DNA of 64,000 bases from Pseudobacteriovorax antillogorgiicola (GCA_945865565.1 CAMBEK010000001.1:1-64000), one strand, 5' to 3'; numbered from the stretch's first letter, positions 34,962 to 44,243 are shown. The notes: generated by a model not told the origin, from the sequence alone. A program made the numbers and translations.

Positions 34962-36010
34962 AGGTTCTTCTAAATGGCATGCTTGCCATAATCCTGATCG
35001 GCGGAGCCGGTTTTTGGTTCGCACGCAAGTCGAACGACTCCGCCCAACCAGTCCTTCGCATCTGTGCCTGGAGCAATTACTTGCCCCAGAATGTTCTGAC
35101 TCAATTTCAAAAACAAACCGGAATCAGAGTCGAGCTGTCTTTTGTCAGCAGCAACGAGGAACTCTTTGCGAAACTAAAAGCTGGCGCAACCGGATTCGAC
35201 CTTATTCAGCCGTCAGACTATATGTCACGCCAGATGATTCGCCTTGGAATGCTGCGGGAACTCGACCATGGCCAGCTAAAAAACCTGGGCAATCTCATGG
35301 AAGATGTCCGGAGCCCGGCTTGGGATCCTGGACTGAAATACACAGTCCCGTTTTCTTGGGGGACAACGGGGCTGGTCATCAACACAGCCAAGGTCCCTCT
35401 GTCACCCGGTGAAATTCCTGGGTGGGGAATGTTGTTTGAATCTCCGGACCCCAAACGCACGTCGCTTTTGGATGACATGCGCGAGGTTTTTTCCGCAATG
35501 TTGATCTGGAAAGGTTCAACTCCCAACGAACGAAATCATCAAAAGCTAGAAGAGACCTTGGCGGGACTTCGCAACATTCGTGAAAATATTCTGATGTTTA
35601 CTTCGGAACCGCGCCAATATCTGGCCCGATCTGAACTGAATATTTCTCATGCCTATTCGATGGATGCCCTGCAAGCAGCCGAGATGAAACCAGAATTCAA
35701 ATACTTCATCCCACGCGAGGGCGCTGTCCGGTGGGCAGATAATTTTGCCATCCCCACCTCTGCAAAACATGTTGCAGAAGCCTACCGTTTCCTGGATTTC
35801 ATTCTGGATGCGAAGGTGGCCAGTGAATTGGCTTTAAAAGGTCATTTCTCAACGCAAAATCAGCCCGCCTGGGATCTTCTTCCTGAAGCCGAGAAAAACA
35901 ACCCGGTCCTGTATCCAGACCAAGCCACAAAAGCACGGCTATATTATCTGGAAGACCTTGGTGATTTGCTGGTTCTCATGAACCGGATGTGGGCCGAGTT
36001 AAAAATCTGA
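34940..36010 (+). CDS. potD: Polyamine-binding protein PotD, membrane-anchored form
   Basis: Extracytoplasmic binding protein of the transporter: LRICAWSNYLPQNVLTQFQK, GFDLIQPSDYMSRQMI, VPFSWGTTGLVINTAK and WADNFAIPTSAKHVAEAYRF fit PotD/PotF. The N-terminus (residues 8-28) is a hydrophobic helix with no lipobox Cys and no clear signal-peptidase site, so the protein may stay anchored as a single-pass membrane protein. Last gene of the operon; it converges with the LPP20-like genes. Confidence 0.88.
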   Translation: MGDQRILKVLLNGMLAIILIGGAGFWFARKSNDSAQPVLRICAWSNYLPQNVLTQFQKQTGIRVELSFVSSNEELFAKLKAGATGFDLIQPSDYMSRQMIRLGMLRELDHGQLKNLGNLMEDVRSPAWDPGLKYTVPFSWGTTGLVINTAKVPLSPGEIPGWGMLFESPDPKRTSLLDDMREVFSAMLIWKGSTPNERNHQKLEETLAGLRNIRENILMFTSEPRQYLARSELNISHAYSMDALQAAEMKPEFKYFIPREGAVRWADNFAIPTSAKHVAEAYRFLDFILDAKVASELALKGHFSTQNQPAWDLLPEAEKNNPVLYPDQATKARLYYLEDLGDLLVLMNRMWAELKI

Positions 36011-36037
36011 AGTTAAAAATCAAACCATGGGCCAGCT

Positions 36038-37078
36038 TTATTCCTTGCGGGCCAGCTTGCGGCGCGCCTCAGAAAGAGCCTCTTCCCGCGTTTCGCCAAG
36101 TCCGTTACCAAGATAAGCCCGAGTCAAACCGATCACAGGATCTCCGGATCCTGCCGTGAAAGTGACGTTACACAAGATTTCCGTAACCATGTACCCGGTC
36201 TGGACCATAGGCGGAAAATCCTTTCGCTGGCAACTTAGTCCAGCTTCGTTGTTGTTTTGTGCTGTTGCCATTGCAAACCCTTCTTCCGAGAGCAGCCGAG
36301 CAACCACCGTGCTCACTGCAGCCGCTTCTTGATCTTTCGGTTGAAGGGAAAAAGCGAACCTGGCAAAAACTTCGCCCGCCGTCGCATCAAGATCAGCGAG
36401 ATCGGAATCATTCAACATTGCGCATGAATTGAAGGTTCTGCAAACGGCAATCAGATCTTTGGCAGCCGCACCTTCCGCACGCGAAAGGTAGCGCGCGCGG
36501 GCAGCAGTAGACAAAAGATCTTGACGAGATGTGGAAACAGTCCGCAAGGTCTGCCGCAGGGAAGATGCCTCTCGAAGAACCGGCTGAACGCGAAGCTGGA
36601 TATTGCGGAAGAACACCGCTTTTTCAAGTTTAGTGACCACCTGCCAACGGGCGCCGTCGCGGCACCGCTTGGCCACGCCCATTCCGGTGAGCATGGCATC
36701 TACCGTCGACTGGGTCAGGTTTGAGATTTCGACCGAACGGTTGGATTCTTGAGTTGTACCAGACGATGAAATCTTGGTTTGAATCTGCCGGACGAGATCT
36801 GCGGCAGCCGCGTTCGTTGCATCATCGGAAGTGAAGGACTCACCAAATCCGACGAAAATCGAAGCCTCATTCTGAAGCCTCAGTTTTTCTGACGCCTCGA
36901 GGCAATTAGCCGCATGATCGTGTGACGGGTCTTGCTCTTGGACGCTGCCCCGAACCGGCTCGGACTTTAATGCTGCGCTCAATTCTTGACGCGCAGAACA
37001 GGAGGCCGAGGCCGCCGCAAGTGCGACGCCCCCGACCGCCCCGATTAAAGTTGCAATGTGCCGGCGTCGGCGCCTCAC
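36038..37078 (-). CDS. LPP20-like secreted protein or lipoprotein
   Basis: 346 residues. The start is Arg-rich (MRRRRRHIATLIGAVGG), followed by a hydrophobic stretch ending ASASC, which may be a lipobox. The middle region has ASIFVGFGESFTSDDATNAA followed by a helix, the pattern of LPP20-domain proteins that recurs in outer-membrane and flagellum-associated lipoproteins. The C-terminal part repeats a similar fold (ILCNVTFTAG, EALSEARRKLARKE). The ATG overlaps the upstream gene's stop by four bases, so the two are co-translated. Confidence 0.6.
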   Translation of the reverse strand: MRRRRRHIATLIGAVGGVALAAASASCSARQELSAALKSEPVRGSVQEQDPSHDHAANCLEASEKLRLQNEASIFVGFGESFTSDDATNAAAADLVRQIQTKISSSGTTQESNRSVEISNLTQSTVDAMLTGMGVAKRCRDGARWQVVTKLEKAVFFRNIQLRVQPVLREASSLRQTLRTVSTSRQDLLSTAARARYLSRAEGAAAKDLIAVCRTFNSCAMLNDSDLADLDATAGEVFARFAFSLQPKDQEAAAVSTVVARLLSEEGFAMATAQNNNEAGLSCQRKDFPPMVQTGYMVTEILCNVTFTAGSGDPVIGLTRAYLGNGLGETREEALSEARRKLARKE

Positions 37079-37758
37079 TGGGCGCTCTCGGCTTCTGCTG
37101 GCGCGGCACCCTCTTTGGCAATCTGGTCCAAAAATGCCTTCTGGCCTTCGAGTAACTTCTTTCTGATTTCCGGGTTGGTTGCATTGGTCTCTGTCGCCTT
37201 GCGGATTTGCTGGTCGAGCAAGGTTTTTTGAATGGCGACTTTAGCGGCGCAACGAACCTTCAAAACACGGCTTCGGCTGGAATCGCTCTCTTCAAACTTC
37301 TCCCAATAACGCTCGGAAATCTTGGCGCCACTTAGCTTGAGGTTGCTCAAGTAGGCGACGTTGCTTTCGATGGCCACATCCGCCGTGGCGGAGTTTTCGG
37401 TGACTTGACCGGCAGCCGTTATTCCGTCCTTGATTTGGCGGACAAATTCGGCGCGGGCCATATCGCTCGCCGCCTTGACGCATGCTTCGGGGCGGGAATT
37501 TCCGTCCATGGTCAACGTCTGGATGTAAATTACGTTCCCTTTTTCCTCAAGCATAGGCTCTATTCCGGTAGCCCACTTCGGAGTTTCCTTCAGACCACCA
37601 ATTCGTTCGATGACTCGCGAGGCATCGAAACCAGGAGCAGCAACCGCCTCTTCCGCGCCCTTGGACTGGGCGGCTTTGTCGCTTGTGCAGCCCGAAAACG
37701 CAGCCAAAGGAAGTGCAAGCAAGGCAACGGATTTGATCATTCGCGTACAAAAGCTCAT
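37075..37758 (-). CDS. LPP20-like lipoprotein
   Basis: 227 residues with a lipoprotein signal (SVALLALPLAAFSGC). The mature part includes NVIYIQTLTMDGNSRPEACV and a helix ASDMARAEFVRQIKDGI, an arrangement comparable to its downstream partner (helix of the form AxxLVRQIxxxI). It probably arose by an old duplication of the same domain. The C-terminus is a charged helix. Role unknown; co-translation suggests the two products act together in the envelope. Confidence 0.6.
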   Translation of the reverse strand: MSFCTRMIKSVALLALPLAAFSGCTSDKAAQSKGAEEAVAAPGFDASRVIERIGGLKETPKWATGIEPMLEEKGNVIYIQTLTMDGNSRPEACVKAASDMARAEFVRQIKDGITAAGQVTENSATADVAIESNVAYLSNLKLSGAKISERYWEKFEESDSSRSRVLKVRCAAKVAIQKTLLDQQIRKATETNATNPEIRKKLLEGQKAFLDQIAKEGAAPAEAESAQ

Positions 37759-37954
37759 CTGACTTTCCCCTTAAAGGAAGACCGGTTGAATTTGAAACAC
37801 AGCGGAACCTTTATCTTATCATGCGCGGCAAGGAACAGGATGGGCCCCCAGGAAGTTAAATTCTTCTTTAGTTCCGGTTGGTTATAATATTCGCAGGACT
37901 GACCGCCGGACGAAGAAACGGACTTATCGAGTCCTCACACCAAACGGTGCAGTG

Positions 37955-37970
37955 TGGCACGCACCTTGCT
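37955..37970 (+). promoter_or_regulatory. Consensus sigma-54 promoter (-24/-12)
   Basis: TGGCACGCACCTTGCT matches TGGCACG-N4-TTGCW exactly, with the invariant GG and GC separated by 10 bases. The predicted start of transcription (about 37981) lies about 20 bases before the ATG of the lipoprotein at 38003, which has its own GGAGG site. A sigma-54 activator is encoded at 9768-11378, but no link between them is shown. Confidence 0.75.
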
Positions 37971-38002
37971 CAAGTCGGCCCAGCAACACTTTGGAGGTTT
38001 CC

Positions 38003-38772
38003 ATGAAGTTCGCCGTGAGAAAATCAGTTAACGTTTCGGTGGCATCCATTTCATTCCTGTTTTTAGTGAATGCCTGTGGCGCGAAAGCAAATGAAAATGC
38101 CTTTCTGCGCTTTGCACAAGCCGACCTGGAAGTTTCTGGCGAGCATGCTGAGGCTCTGTTTCGGTTGCTTGAAGAGGCTGGCATCAAGGCCGATACCGTT
38201 GACGGGCGCGTGATTATTGGCGCTACGACCCTGACCGCTGACAAGGTCCATTGTTCGGTTGCATCCACGGCCAACCAGGACAAGCGTTGTGAAATCAAAA
38301 AATCGGGCGAGGCTTACGACGTGTCCAAGGCCTCTGTTGCGGCAAGAGCGGTTAAATCCCTAGACAGCCTTGGCGCTCAGGTTGACCCGCGACTCGTTGG
38401 AGCCATCAATTACGAAATCAAAAATGTCAGTTGCACTTCGCCGGTCGTGCCAAATCCGGAAATATCTTGCTCCTACGAATTGAGCCAGGGCCGGAGCGAC
38501 CTCGGCCTGGAACTTTCTGGTGTTGACGCGTCAACTTTTTTTGACTCGATGGAAGCCTCTGGCCTCCAACCAGCTACCATCGATGGTCAGGTGATCTATG
38601 GATCAACGACGCTGCCATGGCACGCAAGATGGTCGAGGTGATGGAACGCATCGGGGCAAAAGTGAACCTACAACTGGTTGGCGCCAACAACTACCAGGTC
38701 CTTGAAGTGAGCTGCACGAAGCCGGTGGTTCCGAACCCGGAAGTGTCTTGCCACCTTAAGCTGGTTAAATAA
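38003..38772 (+). pseudogene. Duplicated-domain lipoprotein gene, broken by a frameshifting deletion
   Basis: The ATG at 38003 follows GGAGG and gives a lipoprotein signal ending FLFLVNAC. The protein has two copies of one domain. Copy 1 runs from LEVSGEHAEALFRLLEEAG to INYEIKNVSCTSPVVPNPE. Copy 2 starts LELSGVDASTFFDSMEASG and proceeds to YGSTTL. There the frame shifts: the annotated frame ends at TGA 38639-38641 after a nonsense WHARWSR. Copy 2 resumes from about 38614 in another frame (AMARKMVEVMERIGAKVN, YQVLEVSCTKPVVPNPE) to TAA 38770-38772. About 32 residues of copy 2 are missing at the junction. The first 229-residue frame could still yield a truncated protein. Confidence 0.8.
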
Positions 38773-38842
38773 TCGCCTCATCGCATGATAAGGTTAAAGG
38801 CGGGGAGTTGTGGCATGATCAAGATCGGGGTAACCTCGAGTC

Positions 38843-40180
38843 ATGCTGCCCCGTCATTCAAGCCCTAAGTCATCAATCCCCTGGATTATCGGCGGCGGCG
38901 CGTTGATCGCTGGTGCCATACTTCGCTTCTACATGACCTACGTCGTGTTCCGGCCGAGCGAACACATTTTTAGCGACATGCAAGGCTACGTCACTTTGGC
39001 GCAACGCCTGTTGAACTCAAATTACACCTTGAATTCCTTTGACCTGATCCAACCACTTGGGACAGGCCTGCTTTTGGCTGGAAGTTTCCGCCTTACAGGC
39101 GGCCTCCATGCGGCTGACGCCCTGTGGCTTTTCATGTCCATTGCCGCCCCCGTCTTTTGGTTTATTGCAGCCCGCAAAATGGCAGGGCCCGTGTTGGCTG
39201 CTGCCGTCGCCGTCTGGGCTTCACTCGATTTCAGTATGATTTCATTCGGCAGCCTTTTCATGTCAGAGACACCTTTCGCTTTTTTTATTGCGGCAGGAAC
39301 TGCCTGCCTTGCGATGGCGATGACAAGTCAGGGGCGTTTTTCCAAACCCTGGTCGTTCGCTGCCGGAATTTTATGGGGAATCAGCCTGTTGTTTCGTCCC
39401 CACGGGATCTGCATGCTGTTTACGATCGTGGTTGTCGCGGGCGTTGGAATTTGGAACAGGCGGTACGATAAGAATGCCATCCGGGGGCAGGCCGAAACGG
39501 CTGTTGTACAAACCCTTCTGCCTTTTCTTTTTATCGCAACCATCTTTGGGGGCTATTTCTCCTTCAAATCTGGACGGCCAATGCTCACCTCGTTGGGTGC
39601 CGGTTGTAATATGGTGATGGGGCGCCTGCCGGATGCGGCCGAATCACGATTTGAAGAACCGGGAACAGGCATTTTCCACTTTTACGGAAGCCCCGTTGCC
39701 CATCAAAGAAACCCGAAGGGAAAATTCAAATTTGATTTCAGTATTGTGGACAATGCGGCTGCCATGAAGGAAGCCATGAGGATGTTCGGAAGAGATCCTG
39801 TCCAGTATCTGACCCTTTCCTTTAAAAATGCGAATGATTCGATTTTCGGAAACGACCCTTGGCCCGCGAACCAGATGCCAACCGCAACGCTGCTTAAGTT
39901 TTACGAAGTTCTATTTTTACTTTTTGGAATAATCCCTGCGCTTGCCTTGGTATTTCCACCGTTCAGGATCGTGAGGGGCAGCGAAGTTTTAACCGCAAGC
40001 CTCGCCCTGCCGCTGCTTGGCCTGTGGCTCTTGGGTTTCGTTGCGATTGGTGAAACCCGCTACAGAATCCCATTTGACGGGTTGATTATCATCATGGCCT
40101 GCATGAAATGGGGCGAGATTCTTGAATGGATCCGTGAATGGGTCCGAAACAACCAGAAGAAAACATCCACAGCTAGCTGA
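38843..40180 (+). CDS. GT39-like polytopic membrane glycosyltransferase
   Basis: 445 residues with about ten membrane helices. The first periplasmic loop has FSDMQGYVTLAQRLL, the acidic motif expected of GT-C enzymes that use lipid-linked sugars (Pmt/ArnT type), and GETRYRIPFDG lies near the end. Likely adds a sugar to a surface polysaccharide or lipid A. Donor and acceptor are not predictable. It is the first gene of a polysaccharide-related block and overlaps the convergent FemAB-like gene by 8 bases. Confidence 0.75.
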   Translation: MLPRHSSPKSSIPWIIGGGALIAGAILRFYMTYVVFRPSEHIFSDMQGYVTLAQRLLNSNYTLNSFDLIQPLGTGLLLAGSFRLTGGLHAADALWLFMSIAAPVFWFIAARKMAGPVLAAAVAVWASLDFSMISFGSLFMSETPFAFFIAAGTACLAMAMTSQGRFSKPWSFAAGILWGISLLFRPHGICMLFTIVVVAGVGIWNRRYDKNAIRGQAETAVVQTLLPFLFIATIFGGYFSFKSGRPMLTSLGAGCNMVMGRLPDAAESRFEEPGTGIFHFYGSPVAHQRNPKGKFKFDFSIVDNAAAMKEAMRMFGRDPVQYLTLSFKNANDSIFGNDPWPANQMPTATLLKFYEVLFLLFGIIPALALVFPPFRIVRGSEVLTASLALPLLGLWLLGFVAIGETRYRIPFDGLIIIMACMKWGEILEWIREWVRNNQKKTSTAS

Positions 40181-41120
40181 AGACACCCATCAGCTTTAAA
40201 ACATCACCGCCCATCCCGGACTTGAACGCGGTCAGACCCTCGGCTGCGTGGGGTTCAATCCCACCAAGGTCAAGGTAGGCGTACCCTTTGGATTTGAGCA
40301 ATTTGATTGCATACCACAGCAAAACGTTGTGGGCGTTGGCCTTACGCCCCTCGTCCGTCGTCCAGCTGATCCTATAGGTCGCACTATTGCCGTGCATCAA
40401 AATCAAAATTGACGCGACTGGCACCTTATTTTCACACGCCCAGATAAAAACAGCCTCGCGCGATCTCAGAGCAAGCGCCAGTTCGGCTGCAATAAAACGG
40501 GGAGACCGGCCGTAATATTTCTTGATCGATTTATCGATATCGTATTGCTGCAAAAATGCCTTACCGGTTGATCCGGTCCAGTCTTCGACGATTTCAAGAT
40601 TGCAACGCTCACCCTTATTTAAAGCGTTGCGCCATTTCGGATGCAACCCTGCGCGAAGCTCGGCCTCAGAAAGTCCAAGGTCCATCCAAACCGTTTCAAA
40701 CGACATTGGCTTCGCCTTGAAACCAATGGCGCACATAACTTGGCGTGCGACTTCCGAATCACGCCACTCAGGCAGCCAACGCCTGCGCCTTAGGATCCGC
40801 CGCGGAAAGGTCTGATTGAATAAACGGGCAAAATCAGACAGCCAGGACTCCGGCGGATTTTCTGAAAACCAAAGGGGACCACGGTAGAGGTCCACAATGT
40901 GGACGGGGCCGAGTTTAATTTCTTGAATGGCCATCAAGCCAACACCTTCACCAGCGCGCTCGATTACCGCCAATCTGGTCGCTTTTCGGTCAAGAAGGCG
41001 TGCGGCACGAGCAAATGGCATCGATTGAAGGACGTTGAGGCGAGGGATTTTTTCGTACAGCTGTCGCCAGTCGGCAACACTGCGATCGGTCCAATCAAAT
41101 TGCATGATCTGATTTGTCAT
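40173..41120 (-). CDS. FemAB/GNAT-fold transferase (BioF2-like acyl- or aminoacyltransferase)
   Basis: 315 residues with two GNAT-like halves. The C-terminal half has LRSREAVFIWACENKVPVAS, a nearby NSATYRISWT strand, LLWYAIKLLKSKGYAYLDLG and GIEPHAAEGLTAFKSGMGG, the typical end of FemAB/FemX-like proteins. These transfer amino acids to peptidoglycan precursors or acyl groups to exopolysaccharide. The neighbourhood (GT39, flippase) points to surface polysaccharide modification. It is convergent with the GT gene and divergent from the flippase. Confidence 0.75.
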   Translation of the reverse strand: MTNQIMQFDWTDRSVADWRQLYEKIPRLNVLQSMPFARAARLLDRKATRLAVIERAGEGVGLMAIQEIKLGPVHIVDLYRGPLWFSENPPESWLSDFARLFNQTFPRRILRRRRWLPEWRDSEVARQVMCAIGFKAKPMSFETVWMDLGLSEAELRAGLHPKWRNALNKGERCNLEIVEDWTGSTGKAFLQQYDIDKSIKKYYGRSPRFIAAELALALRSREAVFIWACENKVPVASILILMHGNSATYRISWTTDEGRKANAHNVLLWYAIKLLKSKGYAYLDLGGIEPHAAEGLTAFKSGMGGDVLKLMGVFS

Positions 41121-41168
41121 CCGTCTATTCTTTGACCTCTATATAATAATGTAAAGTGGAAACGCCCC

Positions 41169-42617
41169 ATGCCATACTCGTCACGCATGCAAAAAAAACG
41201 AATAGCGTGGACCATGCTGGCAGCCCTTGCCAGTGAAACCGTCAACAAGGTCGCCCCCCTTCTGACGATGCATTTTGCAGCGTCACGCCTTGGTGCCGCA
41301 GGATTTGGTGTTTCCCAATTTGCCCTGTGGCTTCTTGAATGGGGAATTATCCTGGTCGCCTTTGGCTATCCCCAGGCGATTCCTGTTGCCCTGCGTCGCG
41401 CGGAAAGCCCGCAGGAGAAAAAAGAGCTGGCCGGAGCCCTGGTCCTGAATCGCCTCGTTCAGGCCGCCTGCGCAATCCTTGCCGTATGGGTCATCGTGCG
41501 ATCCAATCCAGAATATGGTGTCTATTGGCCCGCAGTTGCGTCTTCACTTTTCATTTTACTGCTGTCGGCATTTGACATGAGCGGTGTCCTCATTGCGGTA
41601 CAAAGGGTCGGCAGTTACAGCATGGTGATGGTTGGCGCGAAATTGGCCAGCCTCGTTGCGGTTTGGATGCTGATCCAATCCACCGGGGATGCAAGCCTCT
41701 ATGTCCTGATCACGAACGGCGCCAATGGCTTGATTTGCGTTGGTTCATTTTTGCTCGCCTGGCATTTCATGGGCCTTTCCATGCCGTCCCTTACCCAAAT
41801 GCGAAAGATGTTCCGGCTGTCGGTGCCATTTGCCATATCTGTCTTTGCTCTGGTTTTGGTCGAGCGGTTTGACCTGTATCTGATTGAACGGTCGATGGGA
41901 CCCGTGGGAGCAGGATGGTATTCGGGTCCAATGAAACTGATGCAAAGCATCATTCCACTGATCGCCTCTGTCAGTACCGTTTTTTATTCCGAAATGGTTG
42001 GCATTCATGACGCCGACAGTATGAAAAAGCATCTCAAGTTTAGCCTTCTCAGCGTTATGCTGTTCATCATGCCCCTCATCGTCGGTACTTGGTTCACTGG
42101 GGCAGAGATTCTAAAACTCATTTTCGGAGCTGGCTTTGAAAATCAGGGGCATACCCTGTCCATTCTGGTCCTGAACTCCTTGGCCCATGCTGTGATTCTT
42201 ATGATTGGATTTCAGACCCTTGGTCTGCGCCACAGGATGCGTCCCGTTTACAGTGCATTGTTCCTGGGCTTGCTTGCCGGGGTAATCTTCGGGCCAACAT
42301 TGGTCGAAAATTTTGACTACGCGGGGGCAGCGGCTGCCAGCGTGATTTCACGCTGGATCGCCGCAGGAATCATCCTTCTAATAGCCCGTAACGTGGGCCT
42401 GGTTGGCTTCCGGGAATTCATCCGGCCGCTCTTGCAGGCAGGACTACCCGCCCTTGCGATGGGAGTTGTTTTAGCATTGGCGGAACAAGCCGGTGCAAAG
42501 TCGTTGGCCACACTGCTTGGTTTGGGTGCTGCAAGTTACATTGCGTTTTTTCTCGCAATCAACCGCAGCGATGCCAAAAAAATCTACGCAATCATCTTGA
42601 AGCCCAGACTGGGTTGA
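41169..42617 (+). CDS. Polysaccharide flippase (Wzx/MOP family)
   Basis: 482 residues with about 12-14 membrane helices. The N-terminus MLAALASETVNKVAPLLTMH, the LVERFDLYLIERSMGPVGAG helix pair (two Arg/Asp-containing helices) and a long hydrophobic C-terminal half fit the oligosaccharidyl-lipid flippase branch of the MOP superfamily. Such proteins turn lipid-linked sugars to the periplasmic face. Exact substrate unknown. Confidence 0.8.
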   Translation: MPYSSRMQKKRIAWTMLAALASETVNKVAPLLTMHFAASRLGAAGFGVSQFALWLLEWGIILVAFGYPQAIPVALRRAESPQEKKELAGALVLNRLVQAACAILAVWVIVRSNPEYGVYWPAVASSLFILLLSAFDMSGVLIAVQRVGSYSMVMVGAKLASLVAVWMLIQSTGDASLYVLITNGANGLICVGSFLLAWHFMGLSMPSLTQMRKMFRLSVPFAISVFALVLVERFDLYLIERSMGPVGAGWYSGPMKLMQSIIPLIASVSTVFYSEMVGIHDADSMKKHLKFSLLSVMLFIMPLIVGTWFTGAEILKLIFGAGFENQGHTLSILVLNSLAHAVILMIGFQTLGLRHRMRPVYSALFLGLLAGVIFGPTLVENFDYAGAAAASVISRWIAAGIILLIARNVGLVGFREFIRPLLQAGLPALAMGVVLALAEQAGAKSLATLLGLGAASYIAFFLAINRSDAKKIYAIILKPRLG

Positions 42618-42623
42618 ACAACC

Positions 42624-44243
42624 TCAGTAAAGGGCCTCGCGCATGGCAGCGATCGCAGGATCATCGAGGTACTCGTCGTAGGTCATGATTTTGTCGATGA
42701 CGCCCTTTGGCGTCACTTCCAGAATTCGTGTGGCGACGGTATTTACGAATTCACGATCTTGCGAGGTGAACAAGATCGTACCCTTGTAATTGATTAGTCC
42801 GTTGTTCAGGGCCGTAATCGATTCCAAATCAAGATGGTTGGTCGGTTCGTCCATGACGAGAACATTGCCACGCATCATCATCATGCGAGACAACATGCAG
42901 CGGACCTTCTCGCCCCCGGAGAGGACGCGCGCTTTTTTCATGGCCTCTTCGCCGCTAAATAGCATCCGGCCCAGAAAGCCCCGGACGTATTCCTCATCCC
43001 TCTCGCTGTCTTTGGTTGCATACTGGCGCAGCCAGTCGATCAGATTCAGGTCGGTGTCAAAGTAGGGGGCATTGTCTTTTGGAAAATAGGCGCGTGACGT
43101 GGTTACGCCCCAGCGGAATTCACCACTTTTAGCTGGCAGTTCACCCGTCAGGACTTGCAGCAGAGCCGAGGCCACCTGGCCATCCTTGCCGACGAGGGCG
43201 ACCTTTTCGCCTTTGCTGATGGTCAAATTAAGGCCCTTGAACATCACCCGTCCGTTGAGCTCTCCCGTCAGGCCCGTGGTGAGAAGCAGGTCTTTTCCCG
43301 CCTCACGCTCCTCGGTGAAATGGACGTGAGGATATTTTCTGGACGAGGGTTTGATTTCATCAACACTCAACTTGCTGATCATTTTTTTGCGTGAAGTGGC
43401 TTGGCGAGATTTTGACGCGTTGGCTGAAAAGCGTTCAATGAATGTCTTAAGTTCCTTGATCTTGTCTTCTGATTTCCGGTTCTGCTCGCGCTGCTGCTTC
43501 AATGCAAGTTGACTGGCCTGGTACCAAAACGTGTAATTGCCGGTGTACTGCATCAATTTACCGAAATCGATATCGGCAATGTGGGTGCAAACTTTATCAA
43601 GAAAATGCCGGTCGTGGGAAACAACGACCACCGTGTTCTTGAACTCACAAAGGAATTCTTCGAGCCACATGATCGACGCCATGTCCAGGTTGTTGGTCGG
43701 TTCGTCGAGCAACAAAATATCTGGATTTCCAAAAAGTGCCTGAGCCAAAAGAACGCGAACCTTGACGCCAGCGTCCAGATCCTTCATCAGCATGGCATGG
43801 GCCTGATCCGGAACACCAAGGGAATGAAGCATTTCGCCAGCTTGAGACTCCGCATCCCAGCCATTCAATTCGGCGAATCGGGCTTCCAGTTCCGAGGCAC
43901 GGATTCCGTCCTCGTCGGTGAAGTCTTCCTTTTCATAGAGGGCTTCTTTTTCCGTCATGACCTCGTAGAGAAACTTGTTCCCCAAGATGACCGTTTTCAG
44001 GACGTTGATTTCGTCAAATTCAAACTGGTTTTGTTTCAGAACTGCAATGCGCTGACCAGGCGTGACAAAGACATCGCCAAAATCTGGTTCAATTTGCCCG
44101 GAGAGGATCTTCAAAAAAGTCGACTTGCCGGCACCGTTGGCACCAATCAGGCCATAGCAGTTGCCGGGCAGGAACTTGGCCGTAACTTCCTGAAATAGCG
44201 CCCTTTGGCCGTATGAAAGTGAGACGTTGCTCGTACTGATCAT
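42624..44243 (-). CDS. ABC-F ATPase, YbiT/YkpA type, with a degenerate second P-loop
   Basis: Cytoplasmic ribosome-associated type ABC-F protein of 539 residues with two ATPase domains and no membrane part. Domain 1 is standard (GANGAGKSTFLKIL at 34-47, LLLDEPTNNLD, VVVSHDRHFLDKV). The linker is helical (SANASKSRQATSRKKM). Domain 2 keeps LSGGEKVRCMLSRM and VLVMDEPTNHLDLES, but its Walker A position reads LVGKDGQVASALLQVL, without the GKS/T lysine. I recall a similar lapse in YkpA-like members, so it may mark the subfamily. Domain 2 also has TSQDREF in place of a SHDREF H-loop. Confidence 0.88.
   Translation of the reverse strand: MISTSNVSLSYGQRALFQEVTAKFLPGNCYGLIGANGAGKSTFLKILSGQIEPDFGDVFVTPGQRIAVLKQNQFEFDEINVLKTVILGNKFLYEVMTEKEALYEKEDFTDEDGIRASELEARFAELNGWDAESQAGEMLHSLGVPDQAHAMLMKDLDAGVKVRVLLAQALFGNPDILLLDEPTNNLDMASIMWLEEFLCEFKNTVVVVSHDRHFLDKVCTHIADIDFGKLMQYTGNYTFWYQASQLALKQQREQNRKSEDKIKELKTFIERFSANASKSRQATSRKKMISKLSVDEIKPSSRKYPHVHFTEEREAGKDLLLTTGLTGELNGRVMFKGLNLTISKGEKVALVGKDGQVASALLQVLTGELPAKSGEFRWGVTTSRAYFPKDNAPYFDTDLNLIDWLRQYATKDSERDEEYVRGFLGRMLFSGEEAMKKARVLSGGEKVRCMLSRMMMMRGNVLVMDEPTNHLDLESITALNNGLINYKGTILFTSQDREFVNTVATRILEVTPKGVIDKIMTYDEYLDDPAIAAMREALY

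Noticed and set aside
37883-37888. TATAAT as a sigma-70 promoter for the lipoprotein at 38003
   Set aside because: No acceptable -35 lies 16-18 bases upstream, whereas a perfect sigma-54 element lies nearer the gene.
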